From an uncultured Prevotella sp. (GTDB taxonomy: Bacteria; Bacteroidota; Bacteroidia; Bacteroidales; Bacteroidaceae), in assembly GCA_900769275.1 (NCBI GenBank), contig CAAGGA010000133.1:1-22527 (forward strand): DNA of 22,527 nucleotides, in the 5' to 3' direction. Each line of letters opens with the position of its first letter. Position 1 is the stretch's first letter. Shown here piece by piece: positions 8,824-17,140 of this stretch. A program made the translations under genes and the position numbers. A model generated the notes under the pieces. It worked only from the letters and a program-made list of their open reading frames with translations, searched no databases and was not told the origin of the DNA.

Positions 8824-9474
8824 ATGATAGAAATCCAAGATATAAGAAAGACCTTCAGCTCTCTGGAGGTGCTGAAAGGCATAGACCTCCACATCGGCAA
8901 AGGAGAGATAGTAAGCATAGTAGGTCCGAGCGGAGCCGGAAAGACGACGCTGCTGCAGATAATGGGCACACTGGACAAGGCAGACAGCGGCACCGTCATC
9001 GTCGATGGCACTGATGTCAGTACGCTGTCCGGAGCAAGATTATCCGATTTCCGAAACAGGCACATCGGGTTCGTATTCCAGTTCCACCAGCTGCTGCCGG
9101 AGTTCACCGCCCTGGAAAACGTCATGATACCCGCCCTGATAAGCGGACGCAGACGTAAGGAAGCAAGGGAGCGTGCAGAAGAGCTACTCGCCTTCATGAG
9201 ACTGTCAGCACGTGCCGACCACAAGCCGGCAGAGTTGTCCGGCGGAGAAAAGCAGCGTATTGCCGTAGCCCGTGCCCTCGTCAACAATCCTGCCGTCATC
9301 TTCGCCGATGAACCCTCCGGTTCCCTCGACTCGCAGAACAAGGCAGAGCTCCACCAGCTGTTCTTCGACCTGCGTGACAGATACGGACAGACCTTTGTCA
9401 TCGTAACCCACGACGAGGGACTCTCACAGATTACAGACCGCTGCATCCACCTTCGGGACGGGCAGGTGGTTTAG
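8824..9474 (+). CDS. lolD: ABC transporter ATP-binding protein, LolD type
   Basis: This is the nucleotide-binding subunit of an ABC complex of the LolD/MacB type. LolD powers release of lipoproteins from the inner membrane to LolA; related subunits drive other MacB-fold systems. In the 216 residues I see Walker [10 protein letters not shown] (34-42), the Q-loop in [17 protein letters not shown] (Q86), the signature LSGGEKQR (138-145), Walker [13 protein letters not shown] (158-169) and the H-loop histidine in VTHDE (H196). Q-loop sequence and length fit LolD best. No permease gene (LolC/LolE) is adjacent, so the partner must lie elsewhere; this is common in Bacteroidota. Repeat elements isolate the gene on both sides. 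Confidence 0.85.
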   Translation: MIEIQDIRKTFSSLEVLKGIDLHIGKGEIVSIVGPSGAGKTTLLQIMGTLDKADSGTVIVDGTDVSTLSGARLSDFRNRHIGFVFQFHQLLPEFTALENVMIPALISGRRRKEARERAEELLAFMRLSARADHKPAELSGGEKQRIAVARALVNNPAVIFADEPSGSLDSQNKAELHQLFFDLRDRYGQTFVIVTHDEGLSQITDRCIHLRDGQVV

Positions 9475-9667
9475 TTGTTTGGTTGTTTAGTTGTTTTGTT
9501 GTTTGTCTTTCCAACAGAGTAGAACAGTATCAACCAACCAAACAAACAACCAAACAAACAACCACACTGGTACTCTTCGACCAGGTCGAAGAGAAAACAA
9601 ACCACCAACCAAACAAACAACCAAACAACAAAACCACCAAACCACCAAACAACTAAACAACAAAACA
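9475..9667. repeat. Quasi-palindromic intergenic element, type A copy 2
   Basis: The complete 193-bp gap from the lolD stop to the cvfB start is low-complexity. The left arm repeats TTGTTTGG/TTGTTTAG-like units, the core at 9500-9537 begins TGTTTGTCTTTCCAA and ends TATCAACCAA, and the long right arm repeats CCAAACAA units. The core matches that at 5363 except for a few substitutions. An extra palindrome interrupts the right arm at 9573-9593. The frame of the next gene stays open through 59 codons of this element, giving a Thr/Asn/Gln-rich translation that I regard as non-coding. Confidence 0.75.
9573..9593. repeat. Perfect 21-nt dyad inside the type A element
   Basis: CTCTTCGACC and GGTCGAAGAG flank a single A. 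As RNA it can fold as an eight-pair stem (CTCTTCGA/TCGAAGAG) with a CCAGG loop. It is not AC-rich like its surroundings, so it looks like a separate insertion or site in the right arm. No T-tract follows, so it does not look like a classical terminator. Confidence 0.6.
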
Positions 9668-10537
9668 ATGAACCACATACTGTTAGGACAGAAGAACCGC
9701 CTGAAAGCTGCATGGAGGACAGACTTCGGAGTATATCTCGAAGGCGACGAGGAGGGGAAGATACTCCTTCCGAACCGTTACGTCCCCGAAGATTTGGAAA
9801 TAGGCGAAGAAATCGAAGTGTTCGTATATCTCGACAACGAAGAACGGCGCATCGCCACGACACTCGAACCGAAAGCCATGGTAGGAGACTTCGCCTGCCT
9901 TGAAGTGGCGTGGGTAAACGAATACGGCGCATTCCTCGACTGGGGACTGATGAAAGACCTCTTCTGCCCGTTCCGCGAACAGAAGCAACGCATGGTGCAG
10001 GGGAAGTCGTACATCGTGCACGTGCATCTCGATGAAGAGAGTTATCGCATCGTAGCCTCAGCGAAAGTAGAGCGTTACCTACTCCCCTTCCCCGCTTCCG
10101 CTGACGGAGAAAACGGCAAAGACCGCGGATACAAGGTTGGCGACAAGGTGGAAGCACTGATATGGCAGAAGACCGATCTGGGCTTCAAGGCCATCATCGA
10201 CAACAACTACCCCGCCCTGCTCTATGACTCGCAGATATTCCGTGACCTGCATACAGGAGACCGTCTAGAAGCATATATCTCAAAGATACGTCCCGACGGC
10301 AAGGTCGACATCTCCCTGCAACCTTTCGGACGCAGACACACGGAAGACTTTGCAGAGTATCTCCTGCGTTACCTCCAATACCGTGGCGGACGATGCCGCC
10401 TTGGCGACAAAAGCAGTGCCGAGGAAATCCGCGAACAGTTCCAGGTCAGCAAGAAGACGTACAAGCGCGCCATCGGCGACCTCTACAGACGCCGCCTCAT
10501 CACCATCTCCGACGAGGGGATAGAGTTGGTGAGATAG
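9668..10537 (+). CDS. cvfB: CvfB-like S1-domain RNA-binding protein
   Basis: This 289-residue protein fits the CvfB/YitL family: S1-like OB-fold modules followed by a winged helix, binding RNA in the cytosol. Seen: an N-terminal module (LGQKNRLKAAWRTDFGVYL), a second S1-like module (FACLEVAWVNEYGAFLDWGL, then KDLFCPF), a third (YKVGDKVEALIWQKTDLGFKA) that closes with KIRPDGKVDISLQP, and a C-terminal winged helix (SAEEIREQFQVSKKTYKRAIGDLYRRRLI). I choose the ATG at 9668 rather than the upstream ATG at 9491 because the extra 59 codons merely translate the repeat element. The exact cellular role in Bacteroidota is not known to me; in Staphylococcus the family affects virulence gene expression. 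Confidence 0.88.
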   Translation: MNHILLGQKNRLKAAWRTDFGVYLEGDEEGKILLPNRYVPEDLEIGEEIEVFVYLDNEERRIATTLEPKAMVGDFACLEVAWVNEYGAFLDWGLMKDLFCPFREQKQRMVQGKSYIVHVHLDEESYRIVASAKVERYLLPFPASADGENGKDRGYKVGDKVEALIWQKTDLGFKAIIDNNYPALLYDSQIFRDLHTGDRLEAYISKIRPDGKVDISLQPFGRRHTEDFAEYLLRYLQYRGGRCRLGDKSSAEEIREQFQVSKKTYKRAIGDLYRRRLITISDEGIELVR

Positions 10538-10543
10538 TTATAT

Positions 10544-10661
10544 ACGGGTTGACGGTTATAAGGTTTTACGGTTATACGGTTGTGCGGAAGTTACCAATAG
10601 CCCTCACAAATCTCCGTAAAACCGTATAACCGTATAACCATAAAACCGTAAAACCTTATAA
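10544..10661. repeat. Quasi-palindromic intergenic element, type B copy 1
   Basis: The left arm holds TTATAAGGTTTTACGGTT (10556-10573), whose exact reverse complement closes the right arm at 10644-10661, an 18-bp perfect inverted repeat. Between are further units of ACGGTTATACGG type on the left and AACCGTATAACC type on the right. The 35-nt core is at 10584-10618, starting GCGGAAGTTACCAATAG and ending CCTCACAAATCTCCGTA. The core recurs at 11228, 19603 and 20833. The element starts seven bases after the cvfB stop and ends nine bases before the sigma factor start. Confidence 0.85.
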
Positions 10662-10669
10662 GAAAACAA

Positions 10670-11197
10670 TTGACTCCATCAGCATTCAGACAGTTTTTCA
10701 TCGACAATTACCCTCGCACCTGCAACCTTGCCATTGGTCTCGTGAGAGATGAGGAGACTGCGCGTGACATCGTGCAGGATGCTTTCGAGGACTTATTTCG
10801 CTCGGACAAAAATCTGAGCCGGACAGAGATGCGCAATTACCTCTATATGACAGTACGCCACAAATGTGTGGATCACTTTAGGAAACTTGCCATACACAAC
10901 CGTTACAGCGAATACGTCATGCAAACACTATCAAAAGAAGAAACAGCTGACGACCATGACGAGAAAGTAGATAAGATATATGAGCTCATAGAGCAGATGT
11001 CACCGAAGACGAGGCAGATAATCCTCGACCATTATCTTGGAAGAATGAAATACAGACAAATGGCTGAGGATATGCAAATCAGCGAGAGCGCCGTGAAGAA
11101 ACACCTGATAAAAGGATTGAAGTTCCTGAGAAAAAACATGACAGATTTTATCATTTTCGGGGTAGCCTATTTTGAACTTTACACGATTTCAAAGTAG
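10670..11197 (+). CDS. ECF-type RNA polymerase sigma-70 factor
   Basis: The 175-residue protein is an extracytoplasmic-function sigma factor of the Bacteroidota kind paired with FecR anti-sigma factors. Region 2 is seen at NYPRTCNLAIGLVRDEETAR with DIVQDAFEDLF (about residues 13-43). The helix RNYLYMTVRHKCVDHFRK follows. Region 4 is at LIEQMSPKTRQIILDHYLG and MKYRQMAEDMQISESAVKKH (about 105-145), a helix-turn-helix that would read the -35 element. The start is a TTG at 10670; no ATG lies close upstream and the region 2 sequence begins a few residues later. The gene lies between two type B repeat elements, with fecR following. Inferred target: the downstream SusC operon. Confidence 0.9.
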   Translation: MTPSAFRQFFIDNYPRTCNLAIGLVRDEETARDIVQDAFEDLFRSDKNLSRTEMRNYLYMTVRHKCVDHFRKLAIHNRYSEYVMQTLSKEETADDHDEKVDKIYELIEQMSPKTRQIILDHYLGRMKYRQMAEDMQISESAVKKHLIKGLKFLRKNMTDFIIFGVAYFELYTISK

Positions 11198-11200
11198 TTT

Positions 11201-11306
11201 TATAAAGTTTTCAGGTTATACGGTTTTACGGAAGTTACAATCAGCCCTCACAAACCTCCGTACAACCTTATAACCTTAAAACCTTAAAACCAACAACTAA
11301 ACAACC
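11201..11306. repeat. Quasi-palindromic intergenic element, type B copy 2
   Basis: This fills the gap between the sigma and fecR genes. The core at 11228-11262 begins ACGGAAGTTACAATCAG and ends CCTCACAAACCTCCGTA. The left arm has AGGTTATACGGTTTTACGG; the right arm has ACAACCTTATAACCTTAAAACC and then an AC-rich tail. The core differs from copy 4 only at its first base, and from copies 1 and 3 at several central positions. The arms pair less perfectly than in copy 1. It could reduce readthrough or set relative translation of sigma and anti-sigma; nothing in the sequence proves either. Confidence 0.8.
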
Positions 11307-11313
11307 AACCTAT

Positions 11314-12273
11314 ATGGACATAGAAAAGGAACAACTTGTAATAGAGGCACTGCTACGTGAATCTCACAGCAAAGAAGAAACAGAAAAGGAATGGAGACGA
11401 TTGGAGAAACGCATACGGCAAAAGAGTTCAGACGTATGGTTTATGCTGAAAGTGGCAGCAACGGTCATGGCAATAGTCGCATCCGCCACCATGTTATGGT
11501 TCATCAATGAGAGCGGAAGAGAAAAGGGACTCGTATATAAAGCTTCCACAACAGCCAAGGAAGTGGTACACACCCATGACGAGAGAACCACAACAGCCAC
11601 TACAACAGCCACGCCCAACCCGTCAGCAGCATCCACGTCAGAGTGGGAAACCATAGAAGTACCGGCAGGAAAAGATTACAGAATCACGTTACCCGATGGC
11701 AGCGAGGTGTGGCTCAATGCAGAAACGAAGCTGTCATACCCCTCAACATTCGCAGGAGAAAAGCGTGAGGTAGAGCTCTCGGGAGAAGCCTATTTCAAGG
11801 TCAAGGCAGACAAAAACCATCCGTTCACCGTCCGCACAGACGACATCCGTACACGGGTGACGGGCACAGAATTCAACGTGGAAGCACGTCAGGGAGAGAC
11901 ACAACGTGTCACGCTCGTCAGCGGAAGCATAGACGTTACCCACACGGAAGCGGGGCAGACCGTAAATCTGTCACCAAGCGAGTCAGCCACAATAAGCGGA
12001 AAAGAGATAGAAGTGGCGCAGGTCAACACCGACGACGTGACATGCTGGCGCGAGGGAATAGAACTGTCAGACTATGCCACGCTCAGCGAAATACTGATAA
12101 AGATAGGCAGATGGTACAACCTTACCGTGGTATGCCGTGATGACGAAAAGCTCCTACACCGCCTGCATTTCGTCTATGACCGCAATAACAATGTAGAGAA
12201 GACTTTGAAATCACTGTCGCAAATATCAAAAACCAAGATAATTTTGGAAAATAACGTGATTTTTGTAGAATAA
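11314..12273 (+). CDS. FecR family anti-sigma factor
   Basis: This is an inner-membrane anti-sigma factor that binds the ECF sigma factor in the cytosol and receives the periplasmic signal from the STN domain of its partner SusC protein. Of 319 residues, about 1-40 are cytosolic and charged, 41-64 form one membrane helix (VWFMLKVAATVMAIVASATM), and 90-108 are a Thr/Ala-rich linker. The FecR domain spans about 112-210 (DYRITLPDGSEVWLNAETKL, GEAYFKVKAD, TGTEFNVEA, VTLVSGSIDV). A DUF4974-type C-terminal domain follows at about 248-318. The domain order and length are those of Bacteroidota anti-sigma factors. Genes for sigma and anti-sigma are adjacent but separated by a repeat element. Confidence 0.93.
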   Translation: MDIEKEQLVIEALLRESHSKEETEKEWRRLEKRIRQKSSDVWFMLKVAATVMAIVASATMLWFINESGREKGLVYKASTTAKEVVHTHDERTTTATTTATPNPSAASTSEWETIEVPAGKDYRITLPDGSEVWLNAETKLSYPSTFAGEKREVELSGEAYFKVKADKNHPFTVRTDDIRTRVTGTEFNVEARQGETQRVTLVSGSIDVTHTEAGQTVNLSPSESATISGKEIEVAQVNTDDVTCWREGIELSDYATLSEILIKIGRWYNLTVVCRDDEKLLHRLHFVYDRNNNVEKTLKSLSQISKTKIILENNVIFVE

Positions 12274-12285
12274 GGGGTGACCAAA

Positions 12286-12346
12286 ACTACGATTCGTACG
12301 ATTTCAATAGAAAATGACATAAAATCGTAATACAAACAATCGTAGT
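12286..12346. promoter_or_regulatory. Nested inverted repeat ending at the susC start codon
   Basis: ACTACGATT (12286-12294) pairs perfectly with AATCGTAGT (12338-12346), and TACGATTT (12297-12304) pairs with AAATCGTA (12322-12329). The right outer arm ends on the base before the susC ATG. So TACGATT occurs twice on the left, nine bases apart, and its reverse complement twice on the right. As DNA it could be a regulator or ECF-promoter site; as RNA it would form a hairpin directly against the start codon. I cannot separate these from sequence. Confidence 0.6.
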
Positions 12347-15300
12347 ATGATAAAGACACCTACTCTCGCCACCCTTTCCCTCATTGCGGCTCTGCTGACC
12401 GTGCCATGCGGCATACAGGCGGAAGTCCCGGCAACCTCCAATGTCGGAGGAAGCGTGGAAACTTCTGCCGGAGAACCGATGGCAAAGGCTCTGAAAGCAC
12501 TTGAGAAAACCACCGGCTACCGCATCCGCTTTGCCTACGATGACGTGAAGAACTATAAGGCGCAGGCACGCCCCAGCACGAAAGACATCCGCAAAGCCCT
12601 TGAGCAGGTCATCGGCGACCTGCCCCTAAAGTATTCCATTGACGGCAAGTTCGTCGATATACTCCCGAAGACCGGGAAACAGGAAACAGGAAACGGAAAA
12701 CAGCAACAAGGCACACTGCAGGTAGTGGGCAGGGTGGTTGATTCCCAAGGAGGCAGCCTCCCCGGAGTGACCGTCAAAGTACCATCCCAGAACCTCGCCG
12801 TCGTCACAGACATCAACGGAGACTTCGCCCTGCAACTGCCAAAGGGACGCACCACGAAAGTGGATTTCTCATTCATAGGAATGAAAGACGAGGCATACCT
12901 TTTCAGCGGCAAGCAGCCCGTCAACGGTCTCAGGATTACCATGAAAGACGATGCCACATCCATAAAGGAAGTAGTAGTCACCGGCATATACTCACGTAAC
13001 AAGGAGAGCTTCACCGGCTCTTCCAAGACCTACGACTCACAGGAACTCAAGATGGTAGGCAACACCAACCTCATACAGAGCCTGAAAACCCTCGACCCCG
13101 CATTCACCGTAATAGAGAACAACGAGTTCGGCTCTGACCCCAACCGCCTGCCAGACCTTGAAGTGAGAGGCAAGACAAGCATCGTGGGGCTGAAAGAGAC
13201 CTTCGGCGAAGACCCTAACCAGCCGCTGTTCATCCTCGACGGCTTCGAGACAACCCTGCAGAGCATCATGGACCTGAGTATGGACAGGGTTGCCTCCGTC
13301 ACCATTCTCAAGGATGCCGCATCCACAGCCATATACGGAGCGAAAGCCGCCAACGGCGTCATCGTCGTCGAGACGAAAGCTCCGGAAATGGGAAAACTGA
13401 AGTTCTCATACAGCGGTAACTTCAACATTTCTTTCGCAGACCTGTCAGACTACAATCTGATGAATGCAGCGGAGAAACTCGAGTTTGAGAGACTTGCAGG
13501 CAACTTCACTTCAAACATTGCCGACTATCAGGAATATCTGGAGGTGCGTTACAACAAACTGCTCTCCAACGTGCTCCGAGGCGTTGACACATACTGGCTG
13601 TCAGAACCTCTACGCACGGGACTCAACCAGCGCCACTACATCAATGCGCAGGGAGGTAACGAGCAGTTGAGATATGGCATCGGAGTGAGCTACAACAAGA
13701 TAACCGGCGTGATGCAGAAGTCAGACCGTGACGTACTCAGCGGCAACATCGACATTCTCTACCGCATGGGGAAACTCACATTCTCCAACAAGCTCTCCGT
13801 AGATATCATAAAATTCTCCAACCCCACGGTTCCTTTCTCCGAATATGCCAATGCCAATCCCTATTATCCCAAATACGAAGAGGATGGAAGTATAGGAAAA
13901 TGGCTTGAATACAAAGAGAATGCGCAGAGCACCACAGACGCCTCTGCCATCGTGGGCAACCCGATGTATAACGACAGGCTCAACAGCTACGACCGCGGAG
14001 AGAGTTTCAGCGTGAGGAATAACTTCAGCCTTGAATACAGACCTTACAGTTTCTTTTGGGTAAGGGCACGTCTGGGACTTACCAAAGGCACTGACGACGA
14101 AGAACAATTCACGTCACCGGAGAACACAGCCTTCGACCAAGTCGATGTATTGAAGAAAGGTTCCTACTATGACAACCGTACTGACAACTTCAGCTACGAC
14201 GGAGACATCACCGCCACATACGGACAATTGTTAGGAAACGTACACCAGATAAATGCAGTTCTCGGTGCATCCATCAGGGAATACAGCAGCGATTCACGCG
14301 CATTTTCATGTATCGGCTTCCCTGAAGGAAACTTCACGACACCGGGATTCTCAAACCAATACACCGAGAACAGCAAGCCTACATACTACGACAACAAAAG
14401 CCGCAGTGCAAACTTCTATTTCAACGGCGGATATTCCTACGACAACCGCTATCTCCTTGATGTCAACATGAGATTCGACGGCTCATCCGTCTTCGGCTCC
14501 AACAGGAAGTTCACGAACACATGGGCCGTAGGTCTCGCATGGAACATCCACAACGAAAAATTCTTCAAGAACAACGAAGACCTGTTCCAGATGCTCAAGA
14601 TTCGCGGCTCCGTCGGTAATCCCGGAAACCAGAACTTCGGCTCCTACAAGACCATCACGACATACAAGTTCAACAACTGGATGCTGAACAGTTTCGGCAC
14701 CGGACTCCTCGTGGATGCCATCGGTGACCCAGACCTCGCATGGCAGAAGACGCTTGACTACAACGTAGGTCTTGACGTCAGCATTCTCAACCGCATACAC
14801 CTCAATATAGATTTCTATCATAAAGACACCGACCCGCTGCTTGCTTCCATCGGCACGCCGTCATCCGTCGGTGTAACAAACAGGCTCGCCAACATAGGCA
14901 AGCAGGTGACCGATGGATTCAACGGCACCCTGCGCTACTCTTTCATATACAAGCCGAAAGAAAGAATCAACTGGACATCAAGTCTCTCATTCAGCCACGT
15001 AAGGTCAAAATACGAGAACATCGGTTCCACACTGGCACAATACAACAATGAGAACATCACCAAGAACATGACACGCTATTATGACGGCGGAAGCCCTACA
15101 GCCCTATGGGCAGTGCGCTCTGCCGGCATTGACCCTGCAACAGGTCAGGAGATATTCATTACAAAAGGAGGCAACTACACTTTCACGCATTCATACGATG
15201 ACGAAGTTGAGGTAGGAGACACAAGACCTGACCTGGAAGGAGTCTTTGGCAACGTATTCCTATGGAAAGGTTTCTCTTTCTCCATCTATATGAGATACAG

Positions 15301-15685
15301 TTACGGAGGGGACACATTCCTGAGCACACTCTACGACAAAGTGGAGAACATCTCTTCCTCTGGTCTGTCACGCAATCAGGACCGCCGTGCGCTGTACGAC
15401 AGATGGCAGAAACCCGGCGACAATGCGAAGTTCAAAGGCATATCCCGCACAGAAACTACACCCATGTCATCACGATTCGTGGCAGAAAACAACTATATCA
15501 CCATCGAATCGGTAAGACTCTCGTACGAGTTCCCGTACAAGATGATGAAGAGAATAGGCGTTCAGGGTATGCAGTTGAGCGCATACATGAATGATATCGC
15601 ACGATGGTCCACCGTCAAGGAAGAACGCGGTATCAGCTATCCTTTCACACGAAGCGTGACCATGTCACTCGGCATCAACTTCTAA
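12347..15685 (+). CDS. SusC/RagA-family TonB-linked outer membrane protein with STN signalling domain
   Basis: This TonB-dependent outer-membrane importer has 1112 residues. Order seen: signal peptide (1-25, cleavage near GIQA), an STN domain (about 45-107, ALKALEKTTGYRIRFAYDD to VDILPK), a low-complexity linker (KQETGNGKQQQG), a carboxypeptidase-regulatory-like domain (about 125-200, VVGRVVDSQGGSLPGVTV), a TonB box region KEVVVTG (207-213), a plug with the SusC signature DAASTAIYGAKAANGVIVVET, and a beta-barrel ending NF with an aromatic last residue. The STN domain marks it as a transducer that signals to FecR. It starts 73 bp after fecR, just after an inverted repeat, and is followed 12 bp later by its SusD partner. 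The substrate is not shown by sequence. Confidence 0.95.
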   Translation: MIKTPTLATLSLIAALLTVPCGIQAEVPATSNVGGSVETSAGEPMAKALKALEKTTGYRIRFAYDDVKNYKAQARPSTKDIRKALEQVIGDLPLKYSIDGKFVDILPKTGKQETGNGKQQQGTLQVVGRVVDSQGGSLPGVTVKVPSQNLAVVTDINGDFALQLPKGRTTKVDFSFIGMKDEAYLFSGKQPVNGLRITMKDDATSIKEVVVTGIYSRNKESFTGSSKTYDSQELKMVGNTNLIQSLKTLDPAFTVIENNEFGSDPNRLPDLEVRGKTSIVGLKETFGEDPNQPLFILDGFETTLQSIMDLSMDRVASVTILKDAASTAIYGAKAANGVIVVETKAPEMGKLKFSYSGNFNISFADLSDYNLMNAAEKLEFERLAGNFTSNIADYQEYLEVRYNKLLSNVLRGVDTYWLSEPLRTGLNQRHYINAQGGNEQLRYGIGVSYNKITGVMQKSDRDVLSGNIDILYRMGKLTFSNKLSVDIIKFSNPTVPFSEYANANPYYPKYEEDGSIGKWLEYKENAQSTTDASAIVGNPMYNDRLNSYDRGESFSVRNNFSLEYRPYSFFWVRARLGLTKGTDDEEQFTSPENTAFDQVDVLKKGSYYDNRTDNFSYDGDITATYGQLLGNVHQINAVLGASIREYSSDSRAFSCIGFPEGNFTTPGFSNQYTENSKPTYYDNKSRSANFYFNGGYSYDNRYLLDVNMRFDGSSVFGSNRKFTNTWAVGLAWNIHNEKFFKNNEDLFQMLKIRGSVGNPGNQNFGSYKTITTYKFNNWMLNSFGTGLLVDAIGDPDLAWQKTLDYNVGLDVSILNRIHLNIDFYHKDTDPLLASIGTPSSVGVTNRLANIGKQVTDGFNGTLRYSFIYKPKERINWTSSLSFSHVRSKYENIGSTLAQYNNENITKNMTRYYDGGSPTALWAVRSAGIDPATGQEIFITKGGNYTFTHSYDDEVEVGDTRPDLEGVFGNVFLWKGFSFSIYMRYSYGGDTFLSTLYDKVENISSSGLSRNQDRRALYDRWQKPGDNAKFKGISRTETTPMSSRFVAENNYITIESVRLSYEFPYKMMKRIGVQGMQLSAYMNDIARWSTVKEERGISYPFTRSVTMSLGINF

Positions 15686-15697
15686 TTCACGACAGAA

Positions 15698-17122
15698 ATG
15701 AAAAGAACACTATATACATTATTCATATCCGCCACACTGTTGCTCTCATCAGCATCATGTACGGACTGGCTCGACATTCAGCCCAGCGACCGCATCTCCG
15801 AAGAAAACAACTTCTCGTCAGAGGCAGGATTCAAGAAAGCACTGAACGGAGTATATGTGGAGATGAACCAGAACGCCCTGTACGGAAAAAATCTCACGTG
15901 CGGATTTCTGGAAGTGCTCGCACAAAGATATGCCGTCAGCGACGAAAACAGGTCAGTAAAGGAATACATGCTTTTCCGATATGACGGCTCAGATGCCAAG
16001 AGCATCATTGACGCTATATGGAGCACCTCCTACAAACTGATTTCCAACCTCAATGCCATAATAAAGAACTCCGAGACACATCGCGATGCTCTTCCCGGCA
16101 ACACCTACCGCATCATCCGCGGTGAAGCCCTGGCACTGCGTGCCTACCTCCACTTCGACCTCTTCAGACTTTTTGGTCCTGCATACGACGAGTCATCCAC
16201 ATTCCAGACCATACCATACCGGACGGAGTTCTCTCTCGACGTGGCACCAAGGCTCATCAGCAAAGACTATATGGCAAAAGTCGTTTCCGACATCAACGAA
16301 GCCGACAGTCTGCTCAGGGACATTGACCCCGTCATACAGTACGGACCGAAAGGCGACTCCCGCGATGATTTCCTGTGCCACCGCAATCTCAGGATGAACT
16401 ACTACGCCCTGCAGGCTCTTGCCATGAGAGTATATTACACCATGGGCAACGACAGCCTCGCCCTTGACAAGGCAAAAAACGTCATGGCAGCTCAGGAGAC
16501 CCACTTCCCATGGATTATACCAGCGAAACTGACAGCCTCCACACCCGACAGGATGTTCTCCTCAGAAATACTCTTCGGGCTTCAGAACCTCCAGCGAGGC
16601 AACGTCTATACCAGTTGCTTCGACGGTTCAAACCTGAAACTCAACAATCTCCTCGCACCTCGCTCCGATGTCGTGAAACAGATTTTCGAGAACGACCAGG
16701 TAGATTACAGATATTCATCCGCCCTGAAGAACGTAGTGGAGATTAACGGCACCCAGTACTCCGTATTCAACAAGTTTCAGGTCAACAACAAGGACTCCAT
16801 CTGCGACCAGATTATCCCGATGCTGCGCATCAGTGAAGCATATCTTATCGCCACCGAGTTGTCAACAGCTAGAAGCGACCGCCTGAAATATCTCAACGAA
16901 TTCCGCAATCACAGAGGTATCAAGAGCCAGAACTGGGCTGACGACTACGACATAAAACTGGAACGCCAGAAAGAATTCTGGGGAGAAGGACAACTATGGT
17001 TCTGGTACAAGCGCAGGCAGATGACAAGCATCAAGGACGCTTTCTCCGCCTACGGCACAACAGGCATCAGCGTAGATAAATACGTGCTGCCAATGCCTGA
17101 CAGCGAAACAAAGTATAACTAA
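15698..17122 (+). CDS. SusD/RagB-family outer membrane lipoprotein
   Basis: This is the surface lid of the SusC barrel, capturing substrate and opening and closing over the importer. A lipoprotein signal is clear: MKRTLYTLFISATLLLSSASC with the lipidated Cys at 21, followed by TDWLDIQPSDRISEENNF, a typical SusD start. SusD_RagB features follow: AIWSTSYKLISNLNAIIKNS, GEALALRAYLHFDLFRLFGPAY, and a C-terminal segment LRISEAYLIATEL with NEFRNHRG and ERQKEFWGEGQLWFWYKR. At 474 residues it is on the short side for glycan-binding SusD proteins and nearer in size to RagB-like ones. It follows SusC by 12 bp and precedes the DUF4843-like gene by 18 bp. Confidence 0.93.
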   Translation: MKRTLYTLFISATLLLSSASCTDWLDIQPSDRISEENNFSSEAGFKKALNGVYVEMNQNALYGKNLTCGFLEVLAQRYAVSDENRSVKEYMLFRYDGSDAKSIIDAIWSTSYKLISNLNAIIKNSETHRDALPGNTYRIIRGEALALRAYLHFDLFRLFGPAYDESSTFQTIPYRTEFSLDVAPRLISKDYMAKVVSDINEADSLLRDIDPVIQYGPKGDSRDDFLCHRNLRMNYYALQALAMRVYYTMGNDSLALDKAKNVMAAQETHFPWIIPAKLTASTPDRMFSSEILFGLQNLQRGNVYTSCFDGSNLKLNNLLAPRSDVVKQIFENDQVDYRYSSALKNVVEINGTQYSVFNKFQVNNKDSICDQIIPMLRISEAYLIATELSTARSDRLKYLNEFRNHRGIKSQNWADDYDIKLERQKEFWGEGQLWFWYKRRQMTSIKDAFSAYGTTGISVDKYVLPMPDSETKYN

Positions 17123-17140
17123 CAGAAAGAGACAACCATC

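Noticed and set aside
8565..9446. Minus-strand open frame of 293 codons opposite the LolD-type gene
   Set aside because: It overlaps a gene with all ABC ATPase motifs and translates the repeat element in part; Ser-rich shadow with no family features.
9475..9667. Element as an ordinary intrinsic terminator of lolD
   Set aside because: No T-tract follows any strong stem in the transcribed direction, and the related core at 5363 lies in the opposite orientation to its genes.
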